From an uncultured Collinsella sp. (lineage in GTDB: Bacteria > Actinomycetota > Coriobacteriia > Coriobacteriales > Coriobacteriaceae), in the NCBI GenBank assembly GCA_937950415.1, contig CALFDL010000088.1:1-9058 (forward strand): a stretch of 9,058 nt of DNA. The letters are read 5' to 3'. The position numbers were made by a program, and so were the translations under genes. Numbering within the stretch: the stretch's first letter is position 1; each line of letters begins with the position of its first letter. This document shows positions 5,948 through 9,058 of this stretch, in pieces. Under the pieces are notes generated by a model. The model ran no database searches, was not told the DNA's origin, and saw only the letters and a list, made by a program, of their open reading frames with translations.

Positions 5948-6776
5948 TGAGAAACTCGCCAATGGCACCACTGGCTACAAGATTACCAAGGACGACCTTG
6001 CGCAGATTAACCGTCGTAACCTGCTTGGTTTCCAGGATGGTTGGAACTACGAGCGCATGCAGCACTCCGGTTATCTCTGGATTATCCTGCCCACGCTGCG
6101 CAAGCTGTACGGTGACGGCACACCGGAGCTAAAGGAAGCCTGCCGTGCCCAGTGCGCGCCGTTCTTCAACACCTCAAACTTCCTCAACACGATCATCACC
6201 GGTATCGATTTGGCGATCGAGGAAGAGGAGGGCCTCGAGGGCCTCGAGGCTGTCGCCGGTCTCAAGACTGGTCTCATGGGACCGTTGGCTTCCATCGGCG
6301 ATTCCATCTTCGGTTCGCTGCTTCCGACCATTTTCGGCGCCCTGGCTGCCAATATGGCCATGAACGGCAACCCCTTGGGTATCTTCATCTGGGTCGCCGT
6401 CAACATCCTTGTTGACTGGTTCCGCTGCAAGCAGACCCACATGGCCTACGAGCAGGGCATGAAGCTCGTCACCACCATGAGCGACCGTCTGAACGCGCTG
6501 ACTGACGCGGCCTCCGTAATGGGTGTCTTTATGGTCGGTGCCCTGGTCGCAACCAATGTCGGTATCGTCATTGCAGCGAAGCCTGTTATCGGTGGCGTTA
6601 CCGTTGACTTGCAGAACATCTGCAATATGATTTGCCCCAAGCTGGTTCCTGCCGCACTCGTCGGCTTCGTATACTGGCTCCTCGGTAAGAAGGGCATGAC
6701 CTCGACGAAGGCCATCTTTATCGTCTTGGTTCTGTCCATTGCCTTGGGTGCATTCGGTATCATTTGCAAGGGCTAA
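5937..6776 (+). CDS. PTS EIID, mannose/fructose/sorbose family
   Basis: EIID, unique to the mannose family, pairs with EIIC in the membrane. I place the start at ATG 5937, giving 279 residues (MSSNEKLANG...). The frame is open further upstream, but that part is only the shadow of EIIC, and GAGGGAG at 5921-5927 sits 9 bases before this ATG. Family blocks: DGWNYERMQHSGY (34-46), PFFNTSNF (75-82) and GLKTGLMGPLASIGDSIF (108-125), with hydrophobic segments at the C-terminal end. The gene overlaps the end of EIIC by 11 bases in another frame; the ribosome binding site is inside the codons of the acidic EIIC tail. A strong stem-loop follows, so the main transcript likely ends here, before EIIA. Confidence 0.95.
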   Translation: MSSNEKLANGTTGYKITKDDLAQINRRNLLGFQDGWNYERMQHSGYLWIILPTLRKLYGDGTPELKEACRAQCAPFFNTSNFLNTIITGIDLAIEEEEGLEGLEAVAGLKTGLMGPLASIGDSIFGSLLPTIFGALAANMAMNGNPLGIFIWVAVNILVDWFRCKQTHMAYEQGMKLVTTMSDRLNALTDAASVMGVFMVGALVATNVGIVIAAKPVIGGVTVDLQNICNMICPKLVPAALVGFVYWLLGKKGMTSTKAIFIVLVLSIALGAFGIICKG

Positions 6777-6818
6777 ATACCCCATATTGTCACGGCATTT
6801 GAGCCTCAATTGAGACGT

Positions 6819-6880
6819 GGCGCACACCTCCAAGGCGACTTTATCGCCATATCCCCTGGAGTGTGCGCCTCTTTTGTTTT
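6819..6880 (+). terminator. Rho-independent terminator after EIID
   Basis: GGCGCACAC (6819-6827) pairs perfectly with GTGTGCGCC (6861-6869); inside, TCCA/TGGA and GGCGA/TCGCC can extend the fold with small bulges. CTCTTTTGTTTT follows. It lies 42 bases after the EIID stop and separates EIIBCD from the helical-repeat gene and EIIA, which then depend on read-through or a second promoter that I could not locate with confidence. Confidence 0.75.
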
Positions 6881-6964
6881 GTCGGACACCGCTGTTCATA
6901 GGCGGTTATGCAGTCATCGTGTTCGATTAATTCCTTAAGGCTGCCTTGAAGGGAATATAGTGCA

Positions 6965-7588
6965 ATGCCATTTTGGATCGTCCTGTTTATTTGTGTTGTC
7001 GTGGCTTATTTCGCTGTGACCGAAGGAGCGAAAAAATACTTCGATATGAAATTGCAGGTATTGTTTAACTTGGGCTTATACCAAGATTGCATAGACCTGC
7101 TCGATCGCAAACTTGCGCGCATAGTAATGTCTACGTATAAGCAGTATTACCTGCGTTTCACGATCTATGAAGCTGCTGATATGGACGCATATGCAGATCG
7201 AATGCTTGACCACTTGCTGGAGATGCCGTGCAGCGACAAACAACGTCGACAGCTTGCGGTTCGCGCCTTTAATTTCTATATCAAGACGGGTGACCGGAAG
7301 CGGGCGGCGTCCATGTTGGAAGAGATGCGCCCCATCGTGTCGAAGGGCATTTTGGCGGACAGTCAATTAACCTACGACATAGTCTTTTGCCGTCGGCATG
7401 ATAAGATCGATGAGATGGAAGCTATGCTGGATACGAGCGACCTTGGGTTACGCGGAAAGCTCTATCTGCTGCTTTCATATCAATATGAGAGCAGCGGGAA
7501 CAAGGGCGAAGCACTTAGATATCGCAACCTTGAAAAGCAGCTTAGAGACGCTCACAGACCTCCCACGATAAAACAAAATACTCACTAA
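6965..7588 (+). CDS. Unrecognised membrane-anchored helical-repeat (TPR-like) protein in the PTS operon
   Basis: This 207-residue protein belongs to no family I can name. Residues 3-19 (FWIVLFICVVVAYFAV) form a single membrane segment at the very N-terminus. The next residues are positively charged (EGAKKYFDMK), so by the positive-inside rule the rest should face the cytoplasm. The remainder is all-helical with TPR-like spacing: VLFNLGLYQDCIDLLDRKL (about 33-51), RAFNFYIKTGDRKRAASML (about 100-118) and YLLLSYQYESSGNKGEALRY (about 168-187). Helical repeats of this kind usually bind other proteins. GAAGGGA (6948-6954) precedes ATG 6965 by 10 bases. It lies between EIID and EIIA, where no component is expected, 81 bases upstream of EIIA on the same strand. 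A scaffold or regulator of the PTS complex is a guess from position. Confidence 0.8.
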   Translation: MPFWIVLFICVVVAYFAVTEGAKKYFDMKLQVLFNLGLYQDCIDLLDRKLARIVMSTYKQYYLRFTIYEAADMDAYADRMLDHLLEMPCSDKQRRQLAVRAFNFYIKTGDRKRAASMLEEMRPIVSKGILADSQLTYDIVFCRRHDKIDEMEAMLDTSDLGLRGKLYLLLSYQYESSGNKGEALRYRNLEKQLRDAHRPPTIKQNTH

Positions 7589-7611
7589 ACTTTAATGATG
7601 CAGTGGTCGTA

Positions 7612-7632
7612 AGAGCCCTTTTGAGGGGTTCT
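7612..7632 (+). other. Small hairpin between the helical-repeat gene and EIIA
   Basis: AGAGCCC (7612-7618) pairs with GGGTTCT (7626-7632), one G-U included, around a 7-base loop. No T run follows, so it is not a typical terminator; it may influence relative expression or mRNA processing before EIIA. Confidence 0.3.
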
Positions 7633-7669
7633 ATGGCTAGAGAAAGCGAACGGTAGAAAGGTAGATAGA

Positions 7670-8098
7670 ATGATTGGATTTGTACTAACTGGTCACGGTC
7701 AGTTTGCACCTGGTTTGAAAAGCGCTGTGGATATGGTCGCCGGCGAACAACCTAATTTTGAGGTAGTTCCTTTTGCGGGCTCGGAGGCGGTTACTTTTGG
7801 TGATGATTTGCGAACCTGCATTGCCAAGATGCGTCAAGCTTGTGATGGCGTATTGGTGTTTGTTGATTTGCTTGGCGGTACTCCGTTCAATCAAGCTATC
7901 CCAATGACGACTGAGCTCGATAACGTGACCGTTGTCACCGGAACAAATCTACCTATGCTGGTGGAGCTCGTTATGACGCGTGCGTTTGGAGACCCAACGC
8001 TTGATGAACTTGCCGAACGCGCACGGGTCGTTGGTCGTGAGGGAGTCGATCTCAAGAAACTCGAGAGTGCTGACATTGATGAAGACGATGAGATGTAG
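7670..8098 (+). CDS. PTS EIIA, mannose/fructose/sorbose family
   Basis: This 142-residue cytoplasmic protein receives phosphate from HPr and passes it to EIIB. The N-terminus MIGFVLTGHGQFA carries the phosphorylation site His9 in the usual GHG context, and VFVDLLGGTPFN (63-74) is the family's second signature block. It ends in an acidic tail (SADIDEDDEM). AAAGG (7657-7661) precedes ATG 7670 by 8 bases. Placing EIIA after EIID, with one extra gene between, departs from the tight B-C-D-A order of bgaC and gnb loci. Codon use is more AT-rich than in EIIC and EIID. Together with EIIB, EIIC and EIID it completes one transporter. Confidence 0.95.
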   Translation: MIGFVLTGHGQFAPGLKSAVDMVAGEQPNFEVVPFAGSEAVTFGDDLRTCIAKMRQACDGVLVFVDLLGGTPFNQAIPMTTELDNVTVVTGTNLPMLVELVMTRAFGDPTLDELAERARVVGREGVDLKKLESADIDEDDEM

Positions 8099-8185
8099 TG
8101 TCGCTATTAGCCCATTTATGGGACATGTTGGTGCGTTACCTGAAGGCTGAAGTATTGGTCAATTGCTCATTACGTGGAGAATATC

Positions 8186-8920
8186 ATGACGTGCACGAGG
8201 CACAGACAACCGCTATATGACCAGCTCGTAGATATTCTGATCGAAAAAATTGATCATGAATATCAGCCAGGTGATTTGATTCCGTCCGAACGTGAGCTTG
8301 CCGAACGTTTCGGGCTTTCGCGGTCGACTGTCCGGCTTGCAATTCAGGAACTTGAGTATCTTGGTCGGATTGTGCGAAAACAAGGTCGCGGTACGTTTGT
8401 TGCCGATCGACTAGCTCAAGCAACAAATCTTACCCAATCGTACAGTTTTACTGAACAGATGAAAGCGATGGGCCGGCTGCCAGAAACAACCATCTTAGAG
8501 TTCTGTGAAATGGAAGCAGATAAAACGCTCTCGATGCAAATGGGGATTCATTTGGGTGAAAAGGTATTAAAACTCAAACGTTTACGAATGGCAGATGGTA
8601 TGCCTATGATGGTTGAGCGTAGCTATCTTCCAGCAAGGCTCTTTATTTCACTCAAGCGTCCTCTACTCGAACAAAAGCCCCTTTACGATGTTATTGAGCA
8701 GGATTATCAGCAGAAAATTCGAGTGGCGGATGAGGAGTTCTCTGCGGGTATAGCACGTCCATGTGACGCTCGGCTTCTAGGTATTGGTGAGGGTGCGCCA
8801 GTTCTGGACATAGTCCGAACTACTCACAACACCCAAAATGATGTTGTCGAGTTCACGCTTTCGGTGGCTCGCGCGGACAAGTTCAAGTACAGAATCTCTC
8901 ACTATCGAGATACTGTGTGA
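8186..8920 (+). CDS. GntR family transcriptional regulator, HutC/UTRA type (copy 2)
   Basis: A 244-residue paralogue of the regulator at 826-1557, collinear along its whole length. The helix-turn-helix lies at about 8-75: PSERELAERF, recognition helix LSRSTVRLAIQELE at 44-57 and wing IVRKQGRGT. The UTRA domain lies at about 88-235, with NLTQSYSFTEQMKAMGR shared almost exactly with copy 1. The recognition helices differ at only a few positions, so the two may bind the same or similar operators. ATG 8186 is chosen because GGAG (8176-8179) sits 6 bases before it; a GTG at 8174 would place the start on that ribosome binding site. The gene is visibly more AT-rich than copy 1 (a sample line near 8521 is 38% G+C against 57% near 1141), which suggests separate acquisition rather than a recent tandem duplication. 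The 87 bases after EIIA contain no clear terminator, so it may be co-transcribed with EIIA. Confidence 0.92.
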   Translation: MTCTRHRQPLYDQLVDILIEKIDHEYQPGDLIPSERELAERFGLSRSTVRLAIQELEYLGRIVRKQGRGTFVADRLAQATNLTQSYSFTEQMKAMGRLPETTILEFCEMEADKTLSMQMGIHLGEKVLKLKRLRMADGMPMMVERSYLPARLFISLKRPLLEQKPLYDVIEQDYQQKIRVADEEFSAGIARPCDARLLGIGEGAPVLDIVRTTHNTQNDVVEFTLSVARADKFKYRISHYRDTV

Positions 8921-8970
8921 TCGGATACGAGTGCTAACGAAAGAAAAACAGCCTATGACTACTACTCGAT

Positions 8971-9000
8971 TTGACTTTTCAGGTTGAGTCTTTGTATATC
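8971..9000 (+). promoter_or_regulatory. Possible promoter for the gene at the right edge
   Basis: TTGACT (8971-8976) and TATATC (8995-9000) are separated by 18 bases, 31 bases before the start codon at 9032. The -35 matches five of six consensus positions and the -10 is fair. It lies in the 111-base gap after gntR2. Confidence 0.4.
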
Positions 9001-9031
9001 AGACAATTTAGTAAAGAAAGAGGTATTAGAA

Positions 9032-9058
9032 ATGTTCGAGAAGAGTGTCGAGGAGCTC
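9032..9058 (+). CDS. Start of an unidentified gene (partial)
   Basis: ATG 9032 follows AAAGAGG (9017-9023) by 8 bases and reads MFEKSVEEL up to the window edge. Nine residues are too few to assign. In bgaC and related aga loci an AgaS-type sugar isomerase/deaminase often follows the PTS genes, so that is the first possibility to test, but it is only a guess from context. Confidence 0.5.

Noticed and set aside
5147..5971. Long open frame on the minus strand opposite EIIC (274 codons)
   Set aside because: It is antisense to a clearly conserved EIIC, its translation has no recognisable family or hydrophobic pattern, and it reflects the G/C-rich third positions of the plus-strand gene.
6174..6899. 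Long open frame on the minus strand opposite EIID (241 codons)
   Set aside because: It is a shadow of EIID; the translation is low-complexity, rich in Gly, Asp and Gln, without a ribosome binding site or domain.
8111..8122. CCCATTTATGGG palindrome before gntR2 as an operator
   Set aside because: It lacks the TGGT/ACCA arms of the two candidate operators, and nothing similar is repeated elsewhere in the window.
8174..8185. GTG 8174 as the start of gntR2
   Set aside because: The GTG overlaps the GGAG that serves ATG 8186, and the paralogue aligns from the ATG.
1..9058. CRISPR arrays, tRNA or rRNA genes, insertion sequences, toxin-antitoxin pairs
   Set aside because: I looked for regular repeats, complete tRNA cloverleaf patterns, transposase motifs and terminal repeats, and saw none.

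Overview
The window looks like a stretch of an actinobacterial gut commensal of the Coriobacteriia, most likely Collinsella or a close relative. That is an inference from gene content: mannose-family PTS, cytosolic GH35 beta-galactosidase, GntR/UTRA regulators, a NagA remnant and a NagE-type IIB domain. It is also supported by the G/C-rich third positions of the PTS genes alternating with AT-rich accessory DNA. The core resembles the pneumococcal bgaC-PTS locus and the Lactobacillus gnb locus, which use Gal-beta-1,3-HexNAc disaccharides from host glycans.

Layout. 1-110 is the tail of an unrecognised gene, closed by a strong terminator (155-190). 255-593 is a free-standing glucose/GlcNAc-type PTS EIIB domain that still carries the cytoplasmic end of a lost EIIC; it has its own terminator (618-653). 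826-1557 encodes a GntR/UTRA regulator, with an extended -10 and a palindrome in its 5' leader. 1701-2290 is a ruin: the first third of nagA, with a nonsense codon at position 7, is joined to the last two thirds of a mannose-family EIIB gene that carries a one-base frameshift. 2291-2702 is AT-rich and holds an inverted repeat, a second palindrome of the same design, a consensus -10 and a short GC-rich island. 2703-6776 is the main operon: GH35 beta-galactosidase, EIIB, EIIC, EIID, closed by a terminator (6819-6880). 6965-8098 encodes an unrecognised membrane-anchored helical-repeat protein and then EIIA. 8186-8920 encodes a second GntR/UTRA regulator paralogous to the first, and another gene starts at 9032.

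How the parts fit. EIIA (His9) and EIIB (His13) would pass phosphate to a sugar imported by EIIC/EIID. The GH35 enzyme has no signal peptide, so it would cleave the imported disaccharide, or its phosphate, in the cytoplasm. A HexNAc-6-phosphate released there would normally need NagA, whose local copy is broken, so a nagA elsewhere in the genome is predicted. The two UTRA regulators probably sense a phosphosugar and act on TGGT-N4-ACCA palindromes found before gntR1 and before the GH35 gene. The most unusual elements are the helical-repeat membrane protein between EIID and EIIA, the orphan EIIB, the nagA/EIIB deletion fusion and the paired palindromes.
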